Below are positions 25,199 to 32,223 of a DNA stretch of 32,223 nt, piece after piece (the stretch's first letter is position 1; every line of letters starts with the position of its first letter). The stretch spans positions 1 to 32,223 of the forward strand of contig JAAYEB010000386.1 in assembly GCA_012728995.1 (NCBI GenBank), read 5' to 3'. A program made the position numbers and the translations under genes. Source of the stretch: Fibrobacter sp. Lineage in GTDB: Bacteria; Fibrobacterota; Chitinivibrionia; Chitinivibrionales; Chitinispirillaceae. A model generated the notes under the pieces. The model did not search any database. It saw only the letters and a program-made list of their open reading frames with translations, and was not told the origin of the DNA.

Positions 25199-25864
25199 AT
25201 GAACAAAATATTAATTATGGGCGTTATGGGTTTGATACCCGTATCAATTCTTGCAGAAATTAACGTTAACTTTAGCATTAACAGTGGATGCAATACAGGA
25301 GTAGTACGGGAAGTAGAGTATATAGCTTATGGAGAACCGTGGTTTGATGGTCATATATGTGAGGGATCATCAAGAATTAGTTTTGAATATCAGTGGTCAC
25401 ATTACGGATCAGACTATGTTTTAAGATATCGCAAGGTAACATTTAATACATTCAGCAATGCATGGGTTTTCGGGGCCTGGAATGTCAAGGAGGTATGCAG
25501 AGGACCAGTAAGTAAAATACATATTAAACGTGCATCACATCCTGACTGGCGAAGGGTTTATAATTCCCGAACCCGTACATATTATTATGAGTACAGAAAT
25601 AATGACCATCGTGACGGCAGAAAGGTAAAAGTATACAGATACGAGTATCGTCCGCAACATAAAAAAGTACATGTTACCCCGGAAAAAAAAGTTCATAATA
25701 AAAAGGAACATGTTAACAAACGCCATAGCGGTTCAGATAAAAGGATTATTGTTAAAAAAGAAAAGAAAAACCATGTACAAAGTAAACAAGGGCCGCATAA
25801 TCATAAAAGCAAAAATCATAAGGGTAGCGAAAAAAAAATAACAAAGATATCAGGTAGAAATTAA
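25199..25864 (+). CDS. Secreted protein with a strongly basic His/Lys-rich tail
   Basis: Protein of 221 residues with a short signal peptide (cleavage likely after residue 19, ILA). A compact domain of about 90 residues has three Cys and many aromatics (FEYQWSHYGSDYVLRYRKV). From about residue 115 to the end the chain is dominated by Lys, Arg and His (for example KKVHVTPEKKVHNKKEH) with almost no hydrophobic residues. The tail is likely disordered and strongly positive, so it may bind nucleic acid, polyanionic polysaccharide, LPS or metal outside the cytoplasm. The start has an ideal AAGGAG five bases upstream. It precedes a lipoprotein gene by 23 bases and probably shares its transcript. No family was recognised. 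Confidence 0.7.
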   Translation: MNKILIMGVMGLIPVSILAEINVNFSINSGCNTGVVREVEYIAYGEPWFDGHICEGSSRISFEYQWSHYGSDYVLRYRKVTFNTFSNAWVFGAWNVKEVCRGPVSKIHIKRASHPDWRRVYNSRTRTYYYEYRNNDHRDGRKVKVYRYEYRPQHKKVHVTPEKKVHNKKEHVNKRHSGSDKRIIVKKEKKNHVQSKQGPHNHKSKNHKGSEKKITKISGRN

Positions 25865-25887
25865 CTGAACAGATATGTGAGGATATT

Positions 25888-26601
25888 ATGGGCGTATTCA
25901 AAATTAATATAATATTTGTAATATTTTTATCATTATTAAATGGATGTGCATTTATTCTGGAACCACAATCTGATTTTGAAGGTTATGTCGAGGCTGACGA
26001 TTATTATGTCGATACTTATGTTTATATCCCTTATGAAATAAAAGTTCTTATTGCTGACTGTGTCTATGGATACTGTCAGCCTCCGTTGAGCAGATATGGT
26101 ACTGGAATTTATCCGAATTACGGCTCGGATGATCCGTATAATCTGCCCTCATATGTAAGGGGTGATTTTAATGGAGATGGTTATTATGATTACGCATATA
26201 TGTTTTCACGTCTCAGATGGTCGGATGGTTTCTGGTATCTTAAAACAAAACTATTGATAGTTACCAGCGAATGGGATGGATATAAATTGTTTGCTGAATT
26301 TGACTTGGGTACTGTATCGGCAGATTGCAATACGTCTGTTGAAGAATACTGGGGAATACGGCTTCTTCGAAAAGGAACTCACACTGTAGAATCATGTAAT
26401 AAAAGAACCTGTGAGAAAACAAGCATTAACCTCGATGAGGATGGTATATATCTGGGGAGTGTTGATCCGCAGGAAAGGTCTGTTTTTTATATCGAAAGAA
26501 GTATATTACACGAAATAACACTGGATTTGGGTGCAATTTCAAAAAAGAAGGTAAGTTCAATGCAAGAAAGAAAAGATCAGGTTATTACTTTGTTGAACTG
26601 A
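25888..26601 (+). CDS. Lipoprotein with an EF-hand/FG-GAP-like calcium loop
   Basis: Lipoprotein of 237 residues with a good lipobox (LNGC, C20). An acidic, Tyr-rich stretch follows (EGYVEADDYYVDTYVY). At 93-101 the motif D-F-N-G-D-G-Y-Y-D has the D-x-N-x-D-G-x-x-D calcium-loop pattern of EF-hand, dockerin and FG-GAP repeats, here as a single copy followed by YAYMFSRL as in FG-GAP repeats. Four Cys (in DCVYGYC and SCNKRTC) could form two disulfides. GAGG lies a few bases before the ATG. It follows the polycationic secreted protein and is acidic where that protein is basic, so the two may interact; this is inference. A terminator follows at 26651. Confidence 0.72.
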   Translation: MGVFKINIIFVIFLSLLNGCAFILEPQSDFEGYVEADDYYVDTYVYIPYEIKVLIADCVYGYCQPPLSRYGTGIYPNYGSDDPYNLPSYVRGDFNGDGYYDYAYMFSRLRWSDGFWYLKTKLLIVTSEWDGYKLFAEFDLGTVSADCNTSVEEYWGIRLLRKGTHTVESCNKRTCEKTSINLDEDGIYLGSVDPQERSVFYIERSILHEITLDLGAISKKKVSSMQERKDQVITLLN

Positions 26602-26650
26602 AATGGATAGAATCAAAACACTAACTTGAATTAGATGATAATTTCAAATC

Positions 26651-26694
26651 AAAGCATTCTGGATCAAACCTGGAGTGATGTCCAGAGTGCTTTT
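26651..26694 (+). terminator. Terminator after the calcium-loop lipoprotein
   Basis: A 13-bp stem (26651-26663 with 26681-26693, one G-T wobble) around a 17-base loop, followed by only four T. It lies 50 bases after the stop at 26601. Confidence 0.6.
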
Positions 26695-26838
26695 CAGAGT
26701 TAAGTAAAACATAAAATAGCAAGAACCGGGAATCCAAAAATATTGTAACTGTCTTTTAGGTAAGAGATAAGCATATTTTTTTGCCTTTTTGGGTTATCAG
26801 ACAGAAAATTTAGTAGACGAAATTTGGAATGAATGAGT

Positions 26839-26871
26839 AAAAAAAAGAGCAGGAAAAAATTTCCCTGCTCT
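26839..26871 (-). terminator. Orphan minus-strand terminator, possible end of a small RNA
   Basis: On the minus strand an 8-bp stem, AGAGCAGG (26864-26871) with its complement (26846-26853), runs into about eight T residues. No minus-strand gene lies upstream. A second hairpin with 5-bp arms (26884-26888 with 26893-26897) lies just 5' of it. The pair looks like the 3' half of a short structured transcript. No convincing promoter was found. Confidence 0.55.
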
Positions 26872-27116
26872 CCACAACAACAAACTCCACTCGGAGTAGA
26901 CTTATCATATGAATTGTAAAAAACGACTCTATTTTATAATATACAAAATTTTTAATACGTATTGTTATATTAATTAATTTTTTTCCATAAAAAGTGATAA
27001 AAATATAATTATATGTTTTCAATTTCCAAATTAATAATGTTTCTGAAACAGTAAATAGACCAATAAAGAAAAACCTGCCTTATTAAAATATCTGACTGGA
27101 AAAACCTCTATGTTTA

Positions 27117-27144
27117 TTGACAGATTGTGAGCAATACTTATTTT
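27117..27144 (+). promoter_or_regulatory. Candidate promoter of the GH8 gene
   Basis: A perfect TTGACA (27117-27122), a 16-base spacer and TATTTT (27139-27144). A perfect TATAAT at 27154-27159 without a good -35 box is an alternative. Either places the transcript start downstream of an in-frame GTG at 27127, supporting the ATG at 27187. Confidence 0.45.
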
Positions 27145-27186
27145 GGAATAAAGTATAATTGTTTACCAGTAATCTCCGGAGTGAAA

Positions 27187-30171
27187 ATGGCTGTCCTAAA
27201 TTATTCCCGTTCAATAGTTTACCTCTTTATTCTGTTTTTTTTGCATGTATCCTTACCAGCTCAGATTAAAGTAAATATTAACTCCGGTAATCCGGTTTTT
27301 CCGTTTCCACAGTTTCTGCCATATAATAATCCAACCGAAACTCTTCATAACCTGGGCACCAGAAACAGTATCGGTGTTACCCATGCCGAAATGGAACAAA
27401 CTATAAGAGATGCTTATCAGATAATGATGAACCGCGCCGAAAAACCAGGCGGCGGAGTCGGAGGAATCGATTATATCTATTTTAATTCAGCACCATCGTG
27501 CACAGAAGGTGATGGTTATGCCATGCTCGCAGCAGTTGCAATGGCAGATAAAGAAACTTTTGACGGGTTATGGCTCTGGGTTCATGATCATGCGATGAAT
27601 AAAGTTAAGCGTTACAATGATTGTAAAGAATCGAGTCCAGAATATGAATACAGCCAGTTACCAAGCTGGTTAAATTCTGCAGGAGCCAATTCCGCTGCTG
27701 ACGCTGATTTTGATATCGGATTTGCCCTGCTCTGTGCATATTACCAATGGGGTGAGTTTATGGGTATCGATGACGCTTGCGGGAATCCCATATCATACAA
27801 AAAAGCAGCAACAGATTTTATTAAAGCTATAACAGATACCGTGCCGTATAGTGGTTACTACTATGTAAGTGGTGATATTGGTATTGATGGCTATTTTAAA
27901 GGAGGGGATTCGTGGCCGGAACTAACCGGTTGGGCTTCAGATTCTTCAAGAAGCAGTTTTCCTTTTATTCCTGAAGCCAGGGGGCCAACAGCTCAATATT
28001 TTGATTATACCGCACCAGGCTATTTTAATCAGTTCAGAAAATTTCTTACAGGAGCAGATCCCTCAGCACACGCATGGAATATAATGCAATACTACCGCGC
28101 TGAAGCTTCATCAGAATGGCTTGTGGGACAGCTCCATTCGCAGAATGTGAAGAATATCCCTTTTGCGGGTCAGGTCAGCATCGGGTCAGATAACATCCCA
28201 TTTTTCAGCAATATCAGTTCCGCGGAAGATATCCGTCTGCCATGGCGTACAATCCTCAATTATTTATGGCACGGTCATCCGACATATACATGGGATCCAC
28301 AATCACATAATGTAATAGAAAATAAACCTAATACATTTCTTAAGGACATGGCTTTTCGGTATTCCAGGTTTTTATGGGATAATCGTCAGGCTCCCTGGAA
28401 TAACCCCTGTGTATCGGGTGCAAATAGAGCGTTTGAATCCTGGGGCCCACAGGTTTTATATAATCAGTGGTGTTTTGACGGAAGTAATGGGAATTTTTTG
28501 TTCATTAACTGGATACACGGTACAGGTTCGCCATCAGCAGTCGTTTCACAGAATTTTGACCTGATGGCTGAAATGTTTCGCAAATGTGAAATTAATTGGG
28601 ATGTAACAACTCCAGGTGATGGTTACCTGACAAGTACTCCGCATTATTTCCACGGTTGGTTCAGGTTACTGGGAATGCTTGTATTGTCTGGTAATTATCA
28701 TGCGCCATCACAGATGAATCCATCTGCCAACATGAAAGTTTATCTCGATGTGGACAGAACTTATGCATCTGAAGGTGATACTCTTACATATTATATACAA
28801 TACCGCAACTATGGCTCTATTGATGCTCAGAATGTGATTATTACAGATACACTGGATAATGATTTCCGATTTATTTCCTGCACTGGTGCCGGTATATTTA
28901 ATTCATCAACCAGAACAGTTGAGTGGAATATCGGTACAGTTCCTGGTTTTAAAAGTTCGACCGGAATCGAACCAACAAGTGGGGAATTGACGTTGAAAGT
29001 TGTTTTGGAATCTGCTCAAAAGAAACAGTATGCAAACCGTGTTTCAATCTCATGCAGTAACGGTTCTGGGTGGATAAGTAACGAGTTTCCAGACAGGATT
29101 TCATCAATAATGAAAAGAAATTTTGTTGATGTTAAGGTCAATGATTCTGATAAACAGGATGGCAGGTTAAATGTTTCATCTTTGCATGGAGGCAGATCCG
29201 GAGTCCACTTCTCCTGTTTTCAACACGATACAATTGCAATATCTCCAGAAAAAACCATGACTGTAAGTATGTTTCATGATGCTAACGAGGCTTATATTAA
29301 CTATGGAAGCTATCGTGTTTCCTGCTTTCTGTTTGATCCGGAACGTAACGGAATTGTCGGGCAGAATGGCAATACAACCGGATGGGTAGTTGAGCCGGTT
29401 TTGCTTGAAGGTGTCAGCGATATTAAAGTAAGTCACCAAAATCTTTCACCCGGTTCAGACAGTCGCGGAAAATGGAACCAGCGTATTATGATTCAGTTCA
29501 CAGACACCTTGCCTTCAGATACAAACTGGAGTACAATGGCAACGACATACAACCACTTGGTTGAATTTAAGGGAATACCTGGCTGTATTCATCGTGGGCA
29601 AACAGATCCGTTACGTGTTACGTGGTCAATTTCAGGTTCAGATGGCTCTCCTGTACGATGGGATGATGACTGGTCGTGGAACGCAGCAGCTTCATCAAAT
29701 GACAGTGGCTTTTTGGGATATCCGGTAACACCGGATTACACCGATCCGGCTCCAGACAACAAAGGTGTTTCAGTGAATCGACTGCATCCTAAATTTTGCG
29801 ATACTGCAGAAATATCAGTCGATAATATCCTTATTGAAGAGTGGGATGGGTATGCATGGAGAAGAATTTTTGGTGGAGTAGACGATAATCCGGTCAAAAT
29901 ATCAAAAAAGGCGATACAATCATCAGGGCGACTTTCGTTTATTTCAACTAACGCTCTGGAAGTAAAATATAAGTTGCCTGTTTCAGGAAATGTCAAACTT
30001 CGGCTTCTGAATCTGCAGGGTAAAGAGATCGTTACTCTTTTTGACAGCTACCGGAAAGCAGGAGAACACAGGGTAAAATGGAATGGAATAGATTTCGGTT
30101 CAAATATATATCTGTTACGGCTGGATTCCGGGAATCGCTTTCTTGTGAAAAAGCTTGTTTTAGTTCATTAA
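27187..30171 (+). CDS. Secreted glycoside hydrolase family 8 enzyme with DUF11 and sorting-like domains
   Basis: Enzyme of 994 residues with a signal peptide (about 1-26, ending LPAQ). The GH8 catalytic domain (about 35-515) has the family proton-donor motif CTEGDGYAM with E107 and the ADADFDIGFALL segment (D172, D174, D176) that carries conserved acidic residues. GH8 enzymes invert beta-1,4 bonds in cellulose, xylan, chitosan or lichenan; the substrate cannot be fixed here. A DUF11 domain (about 518-640, SEGDTLTYYIQYRNYG), an unassigned beta-rich region (about 645-905) and a C-terminal FlgD-like/type IX sorting domain (about 915-994, LRLLNLQGKEI, KAGEHRVKWNG) follow. GGAG lies six bases before the ATG at 27187; upstream GTG 27127 lacks support. 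Confidence 0.88.
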   Translation: MAVLNYSRSIVYLFILFFLHVSLPAQIKVNINSGNPVFPFPQFLPYNNPTETLHNLGTRNSIGVTHAEMEQTIRDAYQIMMNRAEKPGGGVGGIDYIYFNSAPSCTEGDGYAMLAAVAMADKETFDGLWLWVHDHAMNKVKRYNDCKESSPEYEYSQLPSWLNSAGANSAADADFDIGFALLCAYYQWGEFMGIDDACGNPISYKKAATDFIKAITDTVPYSGYYYVSGDIGIDGYFKGGDSWPELTGWASDSSRSSFPFIPEARGPTAQYFDYTAPGYFNQFRKFLTGADPSAHAWNIMQYYRAEASSEWLVGQLHSQNVKNIPFAGQVSIGSDNIPFFSNISSAEDIRLPWRTILNYLWHGHPTYTWDPQSHNVIENKPNTFLKDMAFRYSRFLWDNRQAPWNNPCVSGANRAFESWGPQVLYNQWCFDGSNGNFLFINWIHGTGSPSAVVSQNFDLMAEMFRKCEINWDVTTPGDGYLTSTPHYFHGWFRLLGMLVLSGNYHAPSQMNPSANMKVYLDVDRTYASEGDTLTYYIQYRNYGSIDAQNVIITDTLDNDFRFISCTGAGIFNSSTRTVEWNIGTVPGFKSSTGIEPTSGELTLKVVLESAQKKQYANRVSISCSNGSGWISNEFPDRISSIMKRNFVDVKVNDSDKQDGRLNVSSLHGGRSGVHFSCFQHDTIAISPEKTMTVSMFHDANEAYINYGSYRVSCFLFDPERNGIVGQNGNTTGWVVEPVLLEGVSDIKVSHQNLSPGSDSRGKWNQRIMIQFTDTLPSDTNWSTMATTYNHLVEFKGIPGCIHRGQTDPLRVTWSISGSDGSPVRWDDDWSWNAAASSNDSGFLGYPVTPDYTDPAPDNKGVSVNRLHPKFCDTAEISVDNILIEEWDGYAWRRIFGGVDDNPVKISKKAIQSSGRLSFISTNALEVKYKLPVSGNVKLRLLNLQGKEIVTLFDSYRKAGEHRVKWNGIDFGSNIYLLRLDSGNRFLVKKLVLVH

Positions 30172-30806
30172 GCTATATTGTTACTTATCACAAATAAGAC
30201 CTGTGAACTGTTTAAAGGTGAATTGTTGAAGGGAAAGCGTGTTTTTCTTGTCAAATTTTGGTCCGAACAACATTAAATGGACGTTCTGGTGAAAATGTAC
30301 GAATGCATGGTCGGTGGGTAATTAAATTAATGCTTTGTCCTTAAAAACATATATAATTGTGTAAACAGTTTTAAGACAAGATTCTTCATTACACAAAATA
30401 TGCCACTGAAAATAGTTCCATTCTCTTTTCTGAAGCAAAGATGTTGTCAGAAAAGTGAGTGTGAAGATCTGGAGTTACTATTGAATAATCAAAACAGGTT
30501 TTGATCAGATCTGTATTCACCCCCATTATTAACAGCTTCCCTTACGAGTCACTTTCGCGTTATATACACATTTCGAAATAACTCAACGAGTTTCCTTACA
30601 GCATCTGCGGGTGTTTCCAGGAAGTCTCGAAGTATAACCACTTCAATACTGTGATTACCAATTCGATAAAAAAAATCTTTTTTTAATTTACTTATTGTTG
30701 TATAATGAATAGTCTTTAATAAAAACGCAGATATCCTGATTTACTTCAAAAAAAATTTAATAAATATTCTGAACAAAACATTAAGCAAATTGGTTGGAGT
30801 CTGGTT
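30172..30806. other. Intergenic region with a possible gene remnant
   Basis: These 635 bases lie between the GH8 gene and the substrate-binding protein gene. They contain a protein-like minus-strand frame without a start codon (30549-30740, listed separately), a perfect 8-bp palindromic hairpin at 30488-30505 with no T-tract, and an isolated TATAAT at 30701-30706 that could serve the downstream gene but has a poor -35 region. Nothing else was seen. Confidence 0.4.
30549..30740 (-). pseudogene. Possible gene remnant without a start codon
   Basis: A 63-codon open frame on the minus strand, bounded by TAA at 30741-30743 and ending in TGA at 30549-30551. It reads like protein: RIGNHSIEVVILRDF, then LETPADAVRKLVELF, with alternating hydrophobics then an amphipathic helix. 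There is no ATG, TTG or usable GTG near the 5' end and no ribosome binding site, so it is more likely the decayed end of a lost gene than a working one. The family was not recognised. Chance openness in AT-rich DNA is possible. Confidence 0.3.
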
Positions 30807-30824
30807 TTGGTGGAGAACATTCAA

Positions 30825-31859
30825 ATGAAAAAGAAAAACGTGCGATGGGTAAAAAATTCTAGACTTCTTAAAATCAGGAAAATATTTATATGTACATCTT
30901 TTTTTTCGATATTTCTCATAAATTTCAACTCCTGTTACAATAAAAACGAAAAGATATTTCAAATAGGTATTCTGTCTGGTTCAGGTTATTACAGCACAAT
31001 TCTGGATGGGTTCAAAGAGATGATGAAAGAGCTTGGTTACATTGAAGGGAAGTCAGTTTTTTATGATATACAAATAACTGAACTTGATCGGGAAGAAAGC
31101 CGTCAAATTCTTGAAAAATTTGTCCAAAATAAAGTGGATCTGATTCTTGTGTTTCCCACAGAACCGGCTGTAATTGCCAAAGAGGTTACTCTGGATTCAA
31201 ATATACCAGTCATCTTTGCAAATGTATTAACTGATGGAATGAATCTCATAGATAATATCAGGGAACCCGGGGGTAACATAACAGGTGTCAGGTGGTTTGG
31301 ACTGGATTTAGTAATTCAGCGCCTCGAAATTATGCGTGAACTGGTTCCCGATGCCAGAAGTATATGGGTTCCTTACAAAAAAACTTATAAAATAGTCCCA
31401 AAACAGCTTGAGGTTTTACATGAAGTTTGTAATTTGGAAAATCTTGAATTAATTGAGATACCAGCCAATGATTCTTCTGAACTGGATTCCGCATTTCAAA
31501 AGGCATTACAGCAGTACGGCTTTCCTGATGCGATTTTAATGATAATTGAACCGCTTTGTATTTCACCAAATACATTTGTTGTAACGGGTAGATTTGCCAG
31601 AAAAAATAACACTCCTCTTGGCGGAGCATATATGTCGGTTGATGGATATGAGTCACTTTTCGGTTTGATGCCGGAAACCATTCCGCAGGGCAGACAGGCA
31701 GCATTTCTTGCAGATAAAGTACTCAAGGGCACGCCAGCCGGAACCATACCTGTCGTTACTGCAGAAAACAGCCTTATACTTAATTGTAAAGAAGCAAAAC
31801 GTCTGGGCTTACCTATAGATGAAAATGTTATTATCAGATCAAATATGGTTATAAGATAA
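30825..31859 (+). CDS. Substrate-binding lipoprotein of the ABC_sub_bind (COG2984) family
   Basis: Predicted lipoprotein of 344 residues with a long basic N-terminus, a hydrophobic segment (about 20-36) and lipid Cys C37 in FNSC. The body is a type I periplasmic-binding-protein fold of the PF04392 family, with IGILSGSGYYSTILDGF, LGYIEGKSV, PVIFANV and PGGNITGV as typical segments. Relatives feed amino acids or other small ligands to ABC permeases. Here no permease or ATPase follows. Instead the stop codon overlaps the ATG of a single-helix membrane protein by one base. That suggests a sensing role, with the lipoprotein presenting a ligand to a membrane receptor. The ATG at 30825 (GGAG nine bases upstream) is preferred to a GTG at 30807. 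Confidence 0.85.
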   Translation: MKKKNVRWVKNSRLLKIRKIFICTSFFSIFLINFNSCYNKNEKIFQIGILSGSGYYSTILDGFKEMMKELGYIEGKSVFYDIQITELDREESRQILEKFVQNKVDLILVFPTEPAVIAKEVTLDSNIPVIFANVLTDGMNLIDNIREPGGNITGVRWFGLDLVIQRLEIMRELVPDARSIWVPYKKTYKIVPKQLEVLHEVCNLENLELIEIPANDSSELDSAFQKALQQYGFPDAILMIIEPLCISPNTFVVTGRFARKNNTPLGGAYMSVDGYESLFGLMPETIPQGRQAAFLADKVLKGTPAGTIPVVTAENSLILNCKEAKRLGLPIDENVIIRSNMVIR

Positions 31860-32143
31860 TGTTTTTTATAAAAAAAGGAACCAGAAATATCTGTTTCAGG
31901 CTGTCAACCTGTTTGACAGTTACATTTTTCATGATCAGCTTGATAATCCTGATAACCAGTTGCATTAACATACTTTCTTTTTACAGTGATACAATGATGC
32001 TGATTAATAATCAGAAGGAACTTATTTCACAGAAAGCAGTTGTTAAGATTAAAGGATATATTCAGGAAAAAATCAAATGCCTGGAAAAAATAATTGAACC
32101 TAAACTGAGCGATTCTTTCCAAATTACGATAAAAAATAGGTAA
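31859..32143 (+). CDS. Short membrane protein resembling the N-terminus of a sensor kinase or receptor, probably truncated
   Basis: A 94-residue frame with one transmembrane helix (about 17-41) and an external helical stretch (QKELISQKAVVKIKGYIQEKIKCLEKIIEP). This is how many membrane histidine kinases, chemoreceptors and cyclases begin before their extracellular sensor domain. It then stops at TAA 32141-32143 after an A-rich run, with no cytoplasmic output domain. Removing one A from the run extends the frame by only about 16 codons, so one indel does not restore a long protein within the window. It is coupled to the substrate-binding protein by a TAATG overlap and has no binding site of its own. 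It may be a degraded sensor or a genuinely short partner. Confidence 0.5.
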   Translation: MFFIKKGTRNICFRLSTCLTVTFFMISLIILITSCINILSFYSDTMMLINNQKELISQKAVVKIKGYIQEKIKCLEKIIEPKLSDSFQITIKNR

Positions 32144-32196
32144 GAATCCAAAAAATTTTCAGTTTAAAACAAATTGTAATTTATAATTTGCTTTTC

Positions 32197-32219
32197 CATC
32201 TTTAAAAAGATGCGTTTTT
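32197..32219 (+). terminator. Weak terminator-like hairpin
   Basis: CATCTTT (32197-32203) pairs with AAAGATG (32206-32212) across only two bases, so at least one closing pair must open, and five T follow after CG. It lies 54 bases after the truncated sensor stop. It supports the transcript ending here, but the stem is weak. Confidence 0.35.
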
Positions 32220-32223
32220 AGGA

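Larger units (their letters stand above)
26602..27126. other. Intergenic region before the GH8 gene
   Basis: No gene is supported in these 525 bases. They hold the terminator of the lipoprotein gene, an orphan minus-strand terminator with a second hairpin upstream of it, and the -35 box of the GH8 promoter. A minus-strand frame at 26810-27022 starts at TTG with no binding site and is rejected. Confidence 0.6.

Noticed and set aside
26810-27022. Minus-strand 70-codon frame over the intergenic terminator
   Set aside because: It starts at TTG without a binding site, and the orphan terminator hairpin lies inside it. Composition reflects AT-rich DNA.
23122-27174. A 13-base word (ACCAGTAATCTCC) shared by the hydC upstream region and the GH8 leader
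   Set aside because: Only two copies, in unrelated positions relative to their genes, with no flanking similarity. Likely coincidence.
30488-30505. Perfect 8-bp palindromic hairpin with a two-base loop
   Set aside because: There is no T-tract on either strand, the loop is too small as drawn, and no gene ends nearby. It is probably chance or a minor site.

Overview
This is about 32 kb of an AT-rich bacterial genome, probably from the Fibrobacterota (Chitinispirillum/Fibrobacter side of the FCB group). Two protein families first defined as Fibrobacter paralogous families are present: a TIGR02171-type lipoprotein at 5421-8465 and a TIGR02147/DUF4423 regulator at 15237-16115. Three secreted proteins end in FlgD-like domains resembling type IX secretion sorting domains. 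LptF/LptG and several lipoproteins show a Gram-negative envelope. A trimeric [FeFe] hydrogenase and a family 8 glycoside hydrolase suggest an anaerobic fermenter of plant polysaccharide. No tRNA, rRNA, CRISPR array, insertion sequence or prophage was seen.

Layout. 1-161 is the tail of an unknown gene. 292-4998 (minus) is an LptF-LptG fusion permease followed by a coupled receiver protein and a GAF-GAF-GGDEF diguanylate cyclase. 5421-8465 (minus) is a four-module lipoprotein. It diverges from a CpoB/YbgF-like TPR lipoprotein whose sigma70-type promoter fixes its start. 9471-10268 (minus) is a flavodoxin-ferredoxin (EFR1 type). 10452-11993 (minus) is a membrane-anchored AraC-type regulator with an external CBM9-like sensor domain. 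A structured intergenic element separates it from a small two-helix membrane protein. 12885-14969 holds a cysteine desulfurase and quinolinate synthase with no gap between them.

15237-18506 is an overlapping regulator, lipoprotein and secreted multi-domain protein cluster. A 16-bp-stem bidirectional terminator separates it from the facing hydABC operon (18597-23018, minus). Upstream of hydC is a good promoter and three TGTGA-N6-TCACA-like palindromes, which fit Rex or CRP-type control. 23467-24981 (minus) is an exported tandem nitroreductase/SagB-like protein with a twin-arginine-like signal. 25199-26601 is a secreted polycationic protein plus a lipoprotein with a Ca-loop motif. 27187-30171 is a secreted GH8 enzyme. 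30825-32143 is a substrate-binding lipoprotein coupled to what looks like a truncated membrane sensor.

How the genes fit together. The GH8 enzyme and other secreted proteins would act at or outside the cell surface, and the CBM9-AraC protein could sense sugars. HydABC would dispose of fermentation electrons as H2, with expression possibly tied to NADH/NAD+. NifS-NadA makes the NAD precursor. The main candidates for undescribed biology are the TIGR02147-lipoprotein-secreted protein cluster, the CBM9-TM-AraC regulator, the exported tandem SagB-like protein, the TIGR02171 four-module lipoprotein, and the foldable intergenic element at 12206-12288. All functions are inferred from reading the sequence; no database search was run.
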